64,000 nucleotides of DNA from Coptis chinensis (Eukaryota > Streptophyta > Magnoliopsida > Ranunculales > Ranunculaceae), in contig CM027383.1 of NCBI GenBank assembly GCA_015680905.1, forward strand, positions 35,028,501 through 35,092,500. Reading direction: 5' to 3'. This document shows positions 1 through 13,600 of this stretch, piece by piece. How positions within the stretch are numbered: position 1 is the first letter of the stretch; every line of letters starts with the position of its first letter. The position numbers and the translations under genes are program-made. Under the pieces are notes generated by a model. The model was not told the DNA's origin and made no database searches. It saw only the letters and a list, made by a program, of their open reading frames with translations.

Positions 1-475
1 GCAAATGGCCTTAGCTTGTTGCTTTATACTTGAATCAAATTGCAGCAGAGTGAATCACATTCTTCCATTCAATATCGTCCAATAGATTAGTTTCTCACTA
101 TAGATTTCCCCGTTCTTTCTTAATTTCCCAAAACGCTGCTCCATTAAGTATAGCTTGTCTACCTGTCATCTTTCAGAACCTTTAACTTTGATGAGGTTCA
201 CAGACAACATATGTTCCCAAAGAAAACTCCATCTCGAGCAACCTCCCCAACCATATAATTAATAGACCCTTATCAAAGGCTCCAATCCTATGGCTAACAT
301 CTTCCGAGATCTCCTCTTTCAGATAAATCTACACACATTGTTTATTCGTTATCACCACAAGATCATCCATATTAGCAGTTCTAGCACTCCACCTACCCTG
401 TCCTGCTTCAAGATCATGTAAATACCTTGTAATCTAAAAGAGCGATCAGATCTTATTGGGTCTCTAATGGTATAA
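1..475. other. no recognisable gene, left edge
   Basis: I see no exon, RNA gene or repeat I can name. No piece matches the expected continuation of the SGR6-like gene, whose later exons must lie further left. The stretch is probably intronic or transposon-derived DNA of that gene. Confidence 0.3.
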
Positions 476-1436
476 TGTTAGAATTGTTGCAAAAATGGCT
501 TGATTCCAAAGTTCATAGCGTGTAGAACAAAAGGAACATGGAATTGTTGAAATCCAATGAGAAATGAATGAAATAATTGTTTCCACTTGAAATGAGTTTT
601 GTTTGAGAAATAAAGTGTAAAACACTTAGTCCCACATGGGAAGAACACTAAAGAGTTGTTGAGTTAATAAGGCTTTGTGTTTGCCTTATGGGTTGGGCCC
701 CAAAAGGGGTACCACTAATTTTCCGTGGAGATGGAGATGGAACGTAGCCAAGCTATACAACACACGTGCGCCGTAGCCGCCAGAGAGGCAATCCGGCTGG
801 CTCGGCATGGCTTTTGGCTAAGCGGCATATTAATGTGTATTGCACATTCTATTTGGACAGCCAATTCCTTGATAGCCCAATTCGTTTGGGCCCAATTGGC
901 TTATACAGTTTCTTTTGTTGAACAGACGAACAGTGGATAGAAGAGACGTGACTTTTTGAAAAGTTACAAAGATCCGAAACGTTGCATTAGTTTGAAAAGG
1001 TGTGACTCTTCGAAAAAAATTGTTTATGGTTCGAAAAGGTGCATTGTTTCGAAAGGTGCTATTTTTCTTAAAAAACAGACTTCTTTGCAATAAAAAATCT
1101 ATCTTTTTCTTGCATTCTCTCCCTTCAAAAATTAAGTATGTTCGAGTAAAAACACGATGTTGGTTCTAATTCTTTAGAATTGAAGAGCTAGCATTCCTTA
1201 GAGCAAAATCCTTTCTACTTTGGGAGACAGAGACAGCTGCTCAAGAAACCTTGAAGCACCATGAGGGAGCAAATCTGTCTTAAGGACAGTGTGATACACT
1301 TGGCTCAGATTAAACTATGTTGGTAATACTAATTCAAACGAATAGATTTGTTACTTGGTAAATCTCTGTTCTTTTTTGTTAGTTATCCTTAGTTCATGCA
1401 TGATAGTAAGCAAATTTCTAGTTGTTCTTTCTAACA
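476..1436 (+). mobile_element. diverged LTR related to the solo LTRs further right
   Basis: The stretch begins TGTTAGAA and ends CTAACA like the two LTRs at 36325-37025 and 61842-62547. It shares with them a run of TTCGAAA-type motifs, the phrase gaattgaagagctagc, the phrase gaagcaccatgaggg (caccgtgaggg in the others) and aatctgtcttaaggaca. It is clearly more diverged from them than they are from each other. No matching short direct repeat flanks it. It is a fossil LTR of the same broad family, older than the other two, and its ends are approximate. Confidence 0.55.
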
Positions 1437-1523
1437 AGAATTACATCTCTTGTAATCTAACATAGCTCCATCATTCAGTTTATTATGCATTTTTGTCAGA
1501 AATACTTCAACTTATTATATATC

Positions 1524-4054
1524 TATTAAGATATATTTTCGTATTAGGAAAGATCTTATATTGTATATTGTATGTATTATTGGTTTAAGGAAAGATCTTA
1601 CATTGTTTCCCACATATTCTATAAACGTGGGTAGGGTATTATTTAATTCCTATTTTGTAGATTGGGTATCTTGACACCCAAGGATGTAGTATCTACAAAT
1701 AGATGTATGGTAGAGAGATGATATAACTCTCTACCCCCTTCTTCCATCCTAATTAAGATTATCATTCCGTTGTCTACATCATCACCATTTCTTACTGGTT
1801 TACTTATCATTGTGTCTTAACTCTCCTAGCATCACCATTAATATGGGTATCAGAGCTTCAGGTTTAAATCTGAGTTTAATTGTATGCTAGGAAAGGTATC
1901 CACCAAAATAAGTATATAGCAAAAAGGTATCTTATATATCGCATTCAGTTTCAAGTCTTATCTTTCGTCCTAAGAAATACCCAATCAATTTTAGTACTGC
2001 AGATCACTGATCTGAAAATCAACAAGATTTCATCCCTCCAGCCAGATTCACGGAGTCTCATCAAGTCGTCAAATCGCAGTTTTTTTACGATTCGTCCAAA
2101 TTTCTAGAAAATTTTCATAAATTCCAGAAAAATCTGAGGATCAAATAAGTCTTCTGAACCAGATGCTAAATCAGCATGGTTCATTGTGTATTGTTTGAGT
2201 GGTAAAAAACAAAATGTTTCCACAACAAATAGTAGTCAATTCTTAGTGCTATTTGTATTCAAGTATTTGTTGTGATACTGTTCTTTAGGTATCATTCCAT
2301 AATCAGTTCCCTACTCTTCAAAAGTTCTAGCATAACATATATGTTGTCATAGTGTTCTTTTTGTATTGATCCATAATCAGTTTGCTCAAGAGTTTTAGTA
2401 TTTCGAACCAAAGAGAGTATTCAGTTTTTGTTGGGAACCAACATTTCCAATTTCCAGTATTAGTATCAACAAAAGAGTTATTCTTTTTGTAGTGATGAGT
2501 ACGGTTTTTGGTTTCTCGCGGTTACGGCATTTTTGGTCTTAGTGCAGTTTTTTTTTCATCAGGCTTATGGTATATGAGTATTCAAGTGTTGTGAAAAGAT
2601 TTTGGTATTCACGCCGTATTTGGGTTTCCTAGAGATGTTGTAGGTACCAACTAAAAGTGTCTGACATTACTCCAGTATTTCTCATGAGTATTGTGGAGTT
2701 TTTTTTGTCGTTTGGTACTTTGTCAGTCTTCTCCAATAAGGTGAAGAAGTATACATTTTTGCTCAATATAGTTATTGGGGAATATGTCCATTTTTTTTCG
2801 GTATTTCAGTATCCAACTTCTGTTGCTAGTATGAAGTCTCGCATGAATGGAACTCGATTGTCATCTTTTATTCTTTGGACCTAAACATTGTTGGGTCCCG
2901 TGTTTGACAAGACAAAGTTGGTTAGTTGATGGATGTTTGATTATTTTCTACGTTGCAAGTATTCCGTAGTCTTTGGACCCAGTCTTTGGAATACAAGTTT
3001 GCAACTCGGTGATATTCTCTAATCTCTATTATGTTTGCAAGTATTACTAAGTATTTGTGTGGCGAGAGGAAGCATATCAGTATTGAGTTGGCCTCAACTT
3101 AACCCACCGTATCCTCCTTAATTACTCCTCATTGTTTCTTTAGTATTGGCCAAGTTGAAATTTTGCATAATCCAACTTGAAGGGGAGAATATGAAGATAA
3201 TATGGAAAAGTACAAGATATATATGAGCATGAGACAATGTCGTCATGTCTCCAGTTTCAGTATTGACTCAACAGGGTGTTTTCTCATCAAGTTTCAGGCA
3301 TTTGTCAGTTGGTTAGGTAGCAGTTGTCTAACTGCAGCGGTATTTTGTTGAGTTTAGCTGTGATATTGTTAGCAGCATCACACACATCAAATTCAGGGAT
3401 ATAGTTTACACTATGCATTTTGTCAGCCGTAGCAGTAATGAATGAGCAGCAGTCGAGAAACACGTCATCTAATTGTTGTTATACTTACAGTTTGCATTAC
3501 AAATCAATATTCAAGTTCAAGTCATGCCTAAACCAACAGTTTCAGTGCCTGAACCGACAGTTTCAGCTTTTAGGTTCCAGTCATGCCATAAAGGAAAGTA
3601 TTCAGAATGAGTCAGCTGTTGAGTTTGTCATCCAAAGATATTCTATGTGAAATGGAAAGTAGTATTGCTATCTTAAGTATGTAATCCAAGCTGTAATATA
3701 CAGAGTTTGTATATTTACAGCTTGAGGAGGAGTGTTAAGATATGTTTTAGTATTAGGAAAGATCTTATATTGTATATTGTATGTATTATTGATTTAAGGA
3801 AAGATCTTACATTGTATCCCACATATTCTATAAATGTGGGTAGGGTATTATTTAATTCCTATTTTGTAGATTGGGTATCTTGACACCCAAGGATGTAGTA
3901 TCTACAAATAGATGTATAGTTGAGAGATGATATAACTCTCTATCACCTTCTTCCATCCTAATTAAGATTATTATTCCGTTCTCTACTTCATCACCATTTC
4001 TTATTGGTTTACTTACCATTGTGTGTCTTAACTCCCCTAGCATCACCATTAACA
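1524..4054 (+). mobile_element. small non-autonomous Copia-like LTR element with target duplication
   Basis: Two direct repeats of about 320 bp (1524-1842 and 3733-4054) bound the element. The 5-bp ATATC lies immediately before (1519-1523) and after (4055-4059) it, a typical target-site duplication. Next to the left LTR is GGTATCAGAGC (1846-1856), the usual initiator-Met tRNA primer site. Just before the right LTR is a purine-rich tract (3724-3732). The 1.9-kb interior shows no gag, protease, integrase or reverse transcriptase. By eye I count about 18 differences between the LTRs (5-6 percent), which suggests an insertion a few million years old. It is a fossil that would have needed proteins from another element. 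Confidence 0.8.
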
Positions 4055-4059
4055 ATATC

Positions 4060-4644
4060 CTTAGAAGCAAAGGAACTATAATCTTGGACTCTTGGTGTGA
4101 AATGCGTCAAGGTTATAGACAACCAAAATCCCTTGGACTAAAAGGAACTCTATAACTGATTCTGCTAAATCTCAACGAATACTAAATCCTTGGGAAGGAT
4201 CTTTATTGTATTATTGGGTGTGTAAAAACTTTGTAGGAGCTCTAAGGGACATTTCCCAAGGGTGTTGAGAAGGAACAGCCCAGCCCGAATTATTTAGGAA
4301 GTTTCTATACTGTAAACCATAATATGTTCTTATATACAGTTGGGTGAGAGAAGGTCGAAACTTATTAAGGTTGTATATTCTCTCTCTTTTTCTCCAGACT
4401 TTCTTCTTCGCCTTCTCTTATTCAATAACTAAATTATAACTTTAATGCCTCAGTCTTTAATCTTCTGGATTTATTTTTCATTTAAATTAACTTAAAATAT
4501 ACTATGTGCAGTAAAGAGACTATGAATATAGATATTGCATTTACTGCACATAGTAAATTTCATGATACTATGTGCTACAATGCAATTTACAAAAATCATG
4601 AAATCAATTAAATCATTGTACGGGGAAAAGAGGAAGGTGCTCAC
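4060..4644. repeat. LTR-like remnant between exon 20 and the LTR element
   Basis: About 4225-4440 carries phrases (gacatttcccaaggg, pyrimidine-rich tctccagactttcttcttc) that recur at 12520-12700 and, inverted, near 10370-10450. This points to an old dispersed LTR or TRIM family. The rest of the stretch shows nothing I can name. It lies in the intron after the last SGR6-like exon in the window. Confidence 0.35.
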
Positions 4645-7600
4645 CGTTAAAATCTGAGTAGCCAACTGGCCTCGAGCAAGTGGATCATGCAAAAGCACCA
4701 CTAAGCGCGAGAAAAGCTCCTACAATTGCAAGAAAAATGGCTGAAACTGAACTCCTTTTGTTATGATAAGGACATTTAAAGTAACTGATACAACAGAAGT
4801 CATACTTCAGGCTTTGGGATATCATCACGAGCTTTGCACTCAGTAAGAAGGAAATTACTAGAAGATGATCTCTGCCGGCATAATTCTGAAATACATCTAC
4901 AGACCTGTAAAAGAAGCATAAGTTACATCATGATTGACTATCATGATAGCTCTGGTGGTGTGCATGTGTGTGGTGGTCAACCTCTCATATTAGAGGTGAG
5001 TTTTAGGGTGAATGATCCAGCCGGATCAAGAAATGATCCAGGTACCGAGTGGGTGATCACTCTAGGATAGTCTTTCAATCACCATAAAGGAGTAGGAGAT
5101 CTCATCCCTGTAGAGGTGATCATTGCATTCTTAGTGGAGCCTTTAGCTGATATCTTCAATGATTAAGTTTCAACGTCTTGTGTTCCACTGTTTTCTTTTT
5201 GTCATATATCTGAGTCAAAGAAAGTCTTCTTCTTTCTATCTTTTTTATTGGTTCAGTCATGTTGCTTGAACATTTTAGTCTCTTATATTCTTATCTTCCA
5301 TCTATTGGGTTTTGTATTATGCAACATAGTCCTAAACCAAATATGTGGGCTATATGGAAGGTCAGAAGTAAATAAATAGGAGGGTGTTTGCACATTGGGC
5401 ACATAATTTACATTGATCATCCTTGAAGAGGCTACACAAAATCAAACTTTTAGGTCACTGAACTTCAAAATATCTTTTGTAATTGGGACTTAGATGTGAT
5501 GTATACTTGTTGCAAATTGCATGCATCACTCACCTTAGTGCCTTGCTAAGAAAGCATACAGGTGGCAACTGGCAAGGCAGCTGAGCAACATTCTTAGTTA
5601 CTATGCACCCATTTTGACCCGTCTACTGAATAAGCATTGTAACTGTACCTTAACAATGAAAGTCAATTTTACATCTAGCCCCCAGCCACTACATGCACTG
5701 ATGCACACGTGTCACATAGACATATCCTGATCACCCCCTTCGGAAACGCATACAACTCAAAAGAATAAAAGCACAACATGCATCTGAAATAAGCAATATA
5801 CTGAACTGAGAATTGACTAATGGAAAGTCCTACCGTGGCAACTGCACCAGTATATTTTCTGGGGATGACCATCTTCAACAGATACGGCCAGAGGATATGC
5901 TGCAGATACAGTGAAATTTGAACACCATCAACAAAGTAAATAGTCATACTAAGATTGCTGCCGAGAAACTAACTAAATCTTTTTAAGAGTACAATTAGTA
6001 CATGTCATAAATAGCAATTCCAGTATACCTCCATTTCAGGAAGTGTAATAGTAAGTAGAAGAAGACCCTTTTCACATATTGCTCTCAACTCACTTCCATG
6101 AATTGAACTACTACTCATCTGAGAAGAAGATTTGAGTTAACATCTCAAAAAAATTATATAAGTCCACAATATTCAATCTCGCTAAACAGTGTAAACAGCA
6201 CTTACTCGAGAGACTTCTTTGGAACTGTCAAAACCTTTTAGCTCATCATCTGATATAGCACAGTGGCGCACGAGATATTCCACAAATAACTCTCCTGAAG
6301 GACCAACCAAGTAACAGTGCGAAGCCATGACAACAATCAACTGATATAGAATAGAATCATATTACTACCTCCTTAAGAACATAGAACACTATACCAACAG
6401 TAGCGCTTCACAGCTTTAGTACTTAAGGACAGACAATGCAAACAAAGACCAATACAGCATGAAATTATCAAAACATGCAGACACAAAACAAAAATATATA
6501 GAAGAAATTTGGCAGTTGAAAAAACATTATCAAAAACAACCACTTGACAGGTAAAAACATTCCTACTCCGAAATTGGCAATGCAACTATTTGCTTTTATC
6601 TAATACTGGGTCTTTTTATCCTTCTGGGATTCCTTCTCTTTCAATATCGATCAAAAAACCTCATCTTGATTTGTCAGATGAGTTTTAAGCTTTGCTCTTC
6701 TTACTTTTCATATTTATTAATTGGTAATCTGGAGGAAAAGTACAGCATACCTTATATCCAATATAGACCAACACAGTAGAAATATACAGTTCATTTAACG
6801 TGTGCATTTGCATTGGTGAAAAGTGTGCCCAAATTTTAAAACGAAATAATTCGCAACATCCCAACTTATCCAGACACAATTCAAAACTTAACTGACCTCT
6901 GAAATGGCCTTGCAGACACCTAAACTCTGCTCGTCCAGTAGCAATTTAACAGCTTCAACAAGTACAGGCCTTTTAGTATGCCATGCTTCAGCCAATCTCC
7001 AAATAAGAATAAAATAATATCAGCAACTGTAAGTCAACAGAAATGAGGCTTCAAAAGTTGACAAATAGGAACACCTGGGTAAGAGATGCTTTACTACACA
7101 AAGAGCTCCATATGTTATAGGATCTTCCTTTAGCCTGCATTTCTAGGAGCATAGAGGAAAAACTATGTTAAGTAGTTTATTAAAACATTTCTGCACGATA
7201 ATTGAATACAGCAAAGTGTTTTCACTTAGCTTCAACAAAGAAAGTGTTGACATATTTAGTCCCACTTTACTTAGCTTCAACAAAGAAAGTGTTGACATAT
7301 TTAGTCCCACATGGGATATGTTAAGCCATGCATAAAAGATATAAGTCTTGAGGCCTCTCCACTTATCGCCAATTCGTTTTGAGTTAGGTACCCAAATTTA
7401 ATATGGTATCAGGGCAGGCTATGTGTTTGGCCCAAAGGGCCTTGTTGTTTGTCCACGTGCTAGGCTCAAGTAATGCCACACGTGAGGGGGCGTATTTAGA
7501 TGTTTAGTCCCACATGGGATATGTTAAGGGACACATAAAAGAATATAAGTCTTGAGGCCTCTGCACTTATCACCAATTGGTTTCAAGTTGGATGCCCAAA

Positions 7601-10600
7601 TTTAATATAAATATATCATAATGATATATAGAAGTGCATATGCCACACATCCAAGAGCTACATTAACTGGACAGACTAAATACTGAATATTTAACAGGAA
7701 CTTACATTCATCATCCCAAAAATAAATACAAAATTACAGTTAGTGGTTTTATTTAGGTTTTATAGAAAAAACCACGACTACATATTAAAGTGCATTACTA
7801 AGAGCTACATTGACAGAATATGTCACTTACATTTAAAAGGAACATGAAAAGTTCCTCATGATATATCAAACCAACTGTCAGGAAGCAATGCTGAACTGCA
7901 TTATAGGTCTGCCACAGTAAACAATAGTAACGGTGATAACAGAAAAGAGTAAAGCCGAAAAATAGTCGTGCAGTATGCTTTCATATTGGTTTTCCCAAAG
8001 TTAAAAAGATTGTGGAAAACAAAATTGTAGAGTTGTTGCTATCCACCGATAAAATATTTGTTACATGGAAAGATGTTATTCTTTTTGGAGAGGAAGATCT
8101 GACGTATCTAAAATAATTCCCTGCCTTTAGTATGTCATTCAGACATTTCTAGCTTTATCACCGGCTGATGCATATTTCATTGCCAAAAATATTTTTTTAA
8201 CAAATAAAAGGTCAATTAAATTAAGAAGAACAATAAATATAACAGAGAGAAGATCAAAAAGAGCAGTAATGAAAGTGCTTTAATTGTTTATAATATCAAC
8301 TCGATTGAACAAAGCAGGCATATCCACAGAGTGTTGAAGACCAGCCCAACAAAGATGAAATGAGCTTATAGGAACTGAAAAGGCTAAATTATAATAGGTA
8401 CAAGAGAATCAACAAAAAGTAAAGCTAGTCTTCAATCTAGAGTTTGGTAAAGTTTTCCCTCCCAAGGGTGGCATAGGCTTTCTACACAAGCAAAAGCAAC
8501 AGATAATTTGAAAGTGCAACACATATCCAACAAAAGGATGAATCCTTTGTTGATTTAGTAGAATTACATGTCTCTTACGAAAATTTAATACGTCCGGTTT
8601 CAGTGTCATTTTCTTTTGCTTTGTCCTTTTCCATGGCAGATTTGGTGTCATTTTATTCTAGAGGCGGGGCTTTGGTTTGTCCGGTTTCGGTGACGATGTT
8701 ATTAGCATCATGGGACTTGAGAGTCCACTCTGAGAAGGGACTACAACTGTGGAGCATGCTGCCGTTTGCTATTATGTGGGGCATTTGGTTGGAGAGGAAC
8801 CAGAGACACATTGAGAGAGTAACATTGCCTATGGAGAAAGTTGTGTTGGCCATCAAAGCACTTTTATGTTTCTAGTCGAAGGTGCATATTGAGACACGAG
8901 ATATATCTTTTGAGGCGTTTGTCTTTAGATGGGAGTCCATAATGATGAGATGATCAGACTCTGGGACACGCCTTTATGTTTTTTCTTTTCTGTGTATGTA
9001 ATGTAGGATATCTCAAAAATTACACTTCACCGATCAAATTACACTTCACCGATCAAAAAAATAATAATAATACGTCCGATTTGGTGAATCACTTAATCCA
9101 GAAAGACGTTATTTGGGGACTCTACCATAATTCGTGTGGACTAGGATATTGTAATTAAAACGCCCATGTGATCCGTATAGGACAATAGGTGAAGTTTTGG
9201 AGAGTAATCACTGCTGGCCCAAGTTTGACGAGGTTCCCTTTAAAAAGCATCGATGTTTAACAATATACTATCTTATTTGTACACTTTTCTCTTTAATCTT
9301 TTGTAAGGATGTCTTGCCCTAACCTAGCACTTGTCTTTTCTAACTATGATATTTACTAGTTACAGAGCCGAAGAAAACACTGCACTGAAACATCAGCAGT
9401 GTTCTAAAAAATCAGCCTAGGCGGCCACCTAGAGGTCCCTAGGCCCCAGCCAGAGCCTAGCTGAGTTGCCTAGACCTCTGAATAGGCCAAGCAGGTGACC
9501 TACGCATTTAACTAAGCGATCTGGGAAGAACATGAAAAATTACCAACCAAAAAGGGCCAAAAATAACAAAAAATAATTAAAATGTATAAGCTTGTTCACC
9601 ACACTTGAAAATGTATATATTTCTGCGATTAACTGTTTAGCATGCTATATTACATGTGTCCAGCATTAAACAAGTTTTACCATATTCTCAAAGGGATACA
9701 ACTTTTCTGCATCGCCATGATGTTCCTATGTAAAGTATAGCTTCAAGAGGTAAATAATACACTCCCCACACATCCAAACAAGGTTTGAAAACAAGTGTAA
9801 TAGGAGTATTTGAAGATATATAAAGGATCTTGAGTTCTTCACATACAGTCATCCTATATATAGTGAAAGAACATAATAAAGTACAAGAAAATTGTTGGAG
9901 TTTTGAAGCACACAAGACTGTTTTAGAATACTCTCTCCAGTCGTCTTATCCCACTTCCTACTTATTCCTGTTAGTGTATAACTTCTCATTGTGGTTTTAA
10001 AGTATTCACATTCCAGGAAAAAAAAAAAAAAAACTCGCTCCACTACCACACACGAACAAAAAAAGAAGCAGATAAGCGAATAGCAAAAGAGAAAAACAAA
10101 GAACAAGAGTGACCATTAGAAATTGCACCTTCAGTCCTACTGCAAAGTCTGAATGAACTTTGCCATCATTGTGAATAGACACCACGGGAAGCAGTGTGGA
10201 CAAGATAATTGTGAGATCCTGTAAGACAAAACACCAATAAAAGCAGTGATGACTTCAATTGAACATCAATGAATTGTAATTGGATAGAAAAAGGGATTTT
10301 TTATAAACCCTAAAAACACAATTTTGATTTTGAAAATCTTAAAAAATTTCATATCAAATGTATTAGTAAAATTGTACTGTTGTTAATGGAGAAGAAGTTT
10401 GGAGAAAAAGAGGATACGGCCTTATTAGTTTTGGCCTTGTATCACTTCAATATATATATATGAAAAATAAGGTTTACAACCCCTTATTTACATATTCCAA
10501 GTCAAAAAGGAAAATTTCCTTCGTTAGCAAAATTACTTGGACCAACATGTAATAAAACGTTAATATAAACACATGCCCTTATTTACAACATATTCCAAGG

Positions 10601-13600
10601 CAAAAAGGAAAATGTCCTACATTAGCAAAATTACTTGGACCAACAAGTAATAAACCTTTAATATAAATTAAAACTGGATGTATGGGCCTGGGCTAGCGGA
10701 CATCATCTATGAGCCATGCATCACAAATGGTTTGGGATCTCTTTTTTCTTCCACGTGAAAAGTCGTGGTAAGGCATACACTATTGCAAATTGATGCATCT
10801 ATCAGTACTCCTGTGGCTTTTCTTCTTGAGGACACTCAACTGGCCCATGTACTGACAACTAGAGCTAGGCTCACTTCCAACTCCCCACCCACCACATGTG
10901 ACTTCTTAAAACAGTCACCTGATCTATTAATGGTCCTTGAGCTTGCCTAATTTGAATTACACCTTCCCTACCCAATACAACAGCTGAACTGTGAAATGAA
11001 GAAATAAATTAAACCTGTTTCTGAACCCAAATTAAGAAAGAAATTAAACATGTTACCTCAAAATCAAGCAAAGGGGAGCCATATTCTGAATGCAGAGAAG
11101 CAGTAAGGAGACTATGTAGACTACATGTTGCTGAAAATGCAATATCGTGATCTTTCTTGTACCTGCTCAAGGAGAAGCAATGGAAACTGATTTTCACTAA
11201 AGACAATGTAAGATAAACATATCCATTATGACACTAAGCATGGAATACAGACATTACAAATGAATAAAAAGCTTACAATTCCAGTATAGTTGGGACCAGT
11301 CTATGCAAAGATGTCTTTAGTTGTGTCCTGGTAATAAGATGAACCATCTGGCCTAAAGCCTCTACAGAAGCGACACGCACCTGTACATCAAGAATCACAT
11401 AAAAAAACTTCACAAAAAATTTTACAAATCCAGGTCAGATACAACTACAACAACCTTGGGGGCATGGAGGAACAAGTATCAACAAAAGGGATACTGTCAA
11501 TCTTTGAAGTAGTAGGGCATGGGGAAAGACCGCAAGAGGATCCTACCTCCCCATTTCTTTTCATTGTGGTGACAACTGAGGAGGAACTCTCAGGAGTTTT
11601 GCTAGTATCAGAAATGGGCCTACCACTCATAGCCTCTAGTGTGCTCATGACACAATGTTTTTCTAGATCCACCTACTACTTGGTATATCTTTTTGAAAGG
11701 CCATCATCTTGTGCTTTTTTTTTTTTTTTTTTTTTTTTTGGTAAAAGTGATATTCCATTAATAAAAGAAAAGTAGGCTGAGAAGGCCTACAATACAAGAG
11801 AACAACCGAAAAATAAATATTTACAAGCGATGAAGCAAAACATAAGAAGAAAAAAACAAAAAACAAAAAAACCCCATACATGCACCGTCACCCCATGTCT
11901 AAAAACATAAGACGATCCCATCTAGCAACAAAATACTCAAAGAAGCATCCTCTAAACTCTTTGAAGACTTTAGACCACCGAAATAACAAAAAATTTATCG
12001 AGAGAATTGTCTTCTTAAGCGAAATAGAGATGCCATCAAAGTGACAACAGTTTTGCTCTAGAACTAATAGGAGGAACTTTGAACATGGAGAAACAGATTT
12101 ACAGCGGATTATTAATGTGAAAGAAAATCTGTTTGAAGGTAGCAAGAGACCCCATCTTAAGAAGGTTAAAATTTCAGGATTTCATGATCAATTAGGACTG
12201 CACGTTGTTGTAACTTTGTATTAAAGATGGGCATCCAACTTAAATCCAATTGGTGATAAGTGGAGAGGCCCCAAGACTTATATGTTTTTATGTGCGGCTT
12301 AACATATCTCATGTAGGACTAAACATCTCAACACACTCCCTCACATGTGACATTATTTAAGCCTAACACGTGGACAAACATATTTGGGTTACGTGGAGTA
12401 AATAATGAGGCCCTTTAGGCCAAACACAATAGCCCGCTCTGATACCATATTGAAGATAGGCATCCAACTTAAAACCAATTGGTGATAAGTGGAGAGACCC
12501 CAAGACTTATATGCTTTTTTTAAGGGACATCTCCCAAGGCTATCCACCCACCCCGATTTTTCAGATAGTTTTTATTATGTAAAGCCATGTCATTTTCTTA
12601 TGTATATAATGGAGTGATAAAAGGCCAAAACTAACTAAAGTCGTATCCTCTTTCCCTCCAAAGTTTCTTCTCCATTACCAATAATATGATTTTACTAGCC
12701 AACGGTTGAGGTTAACATTGGAGAAACAAAGTTGACTCATAAAACTGTAGGAACTGTTCATAAGAACAACCATTTAATTCTCCTTTATCAGTAAATGTCA
12801 ACTTTCATCCCCTTCGTGGTCAGAATAGGTCAGGAGTGTTTGTTAGTCTGCATCTATAGTATACAGATGATTTTGTGGTCTTAGGGGCTAGAGACCTGAA
12901 GCACCTTAGATTTCTTCTTGGGATTCTCTCTTGCTTTGAAGCCGTCTCTGGGCTCAAAGTCAATATGGAGAAGAGTACGGTTTTCAGGGGAGGTGACACT
13001 AGTGATCTTAATAGGTTTTCAGGATACAGTGTGTTGTGTTGGGACCTTTCCTACCTTGGTTTGCTCTTCGTGGAGGGGAATAATTCAGCGGCTATTTGGC
13101 ACCCAGTTACAAATACTTTTGTAGACAATTGGAGGGTTAGCATGGGTGTTACCCCTCAGTACTTGTAATATAGGATATCTCATCCCACAAAATAATTTGT
13201 TCTCTTTCACTATTTATGATATATAACACCTCCACATTACTGATCAAAACAATACATAACTAATAAGACGGTGTAGAATGCATCGTCACAGGTCTTCTAT
13301 ATCAATCATGTGTAAAGAAACTTATTCCAACGAAACCAATAACCAAGAAGCCATCACCACAAATAAGAGTAAAGATGAACTAGGACAGAATGGGGTAAAC
13401 AAAGCTATGCTACAAACCTTCAGATCCCGAGAACTTGCCCAGACCCTCAATAGAAGTTCAAAAGCTGAATTCAGAAACGACCTGCACTAGATGATACAGA
13501 TTTATTTTGAATCTAAACTACTGTGCTGAGATCATTAGTTATGAAAGATCCAGATACGAAACAAACCATATATAAACTTACATGACATCACTGTCAAGAA

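Noticed and set aside
1-4644. Further exons of the SGR6-like gene
   Set aside because: No stretch matched the expected following block of the protein; the region is explained by LTR elements and anonymous DNA.
12875-13168. 97-codon frame as a host gene
   Set aside because: The content is a LINE reverse-transcriptase block, so it is a transposon fragment.
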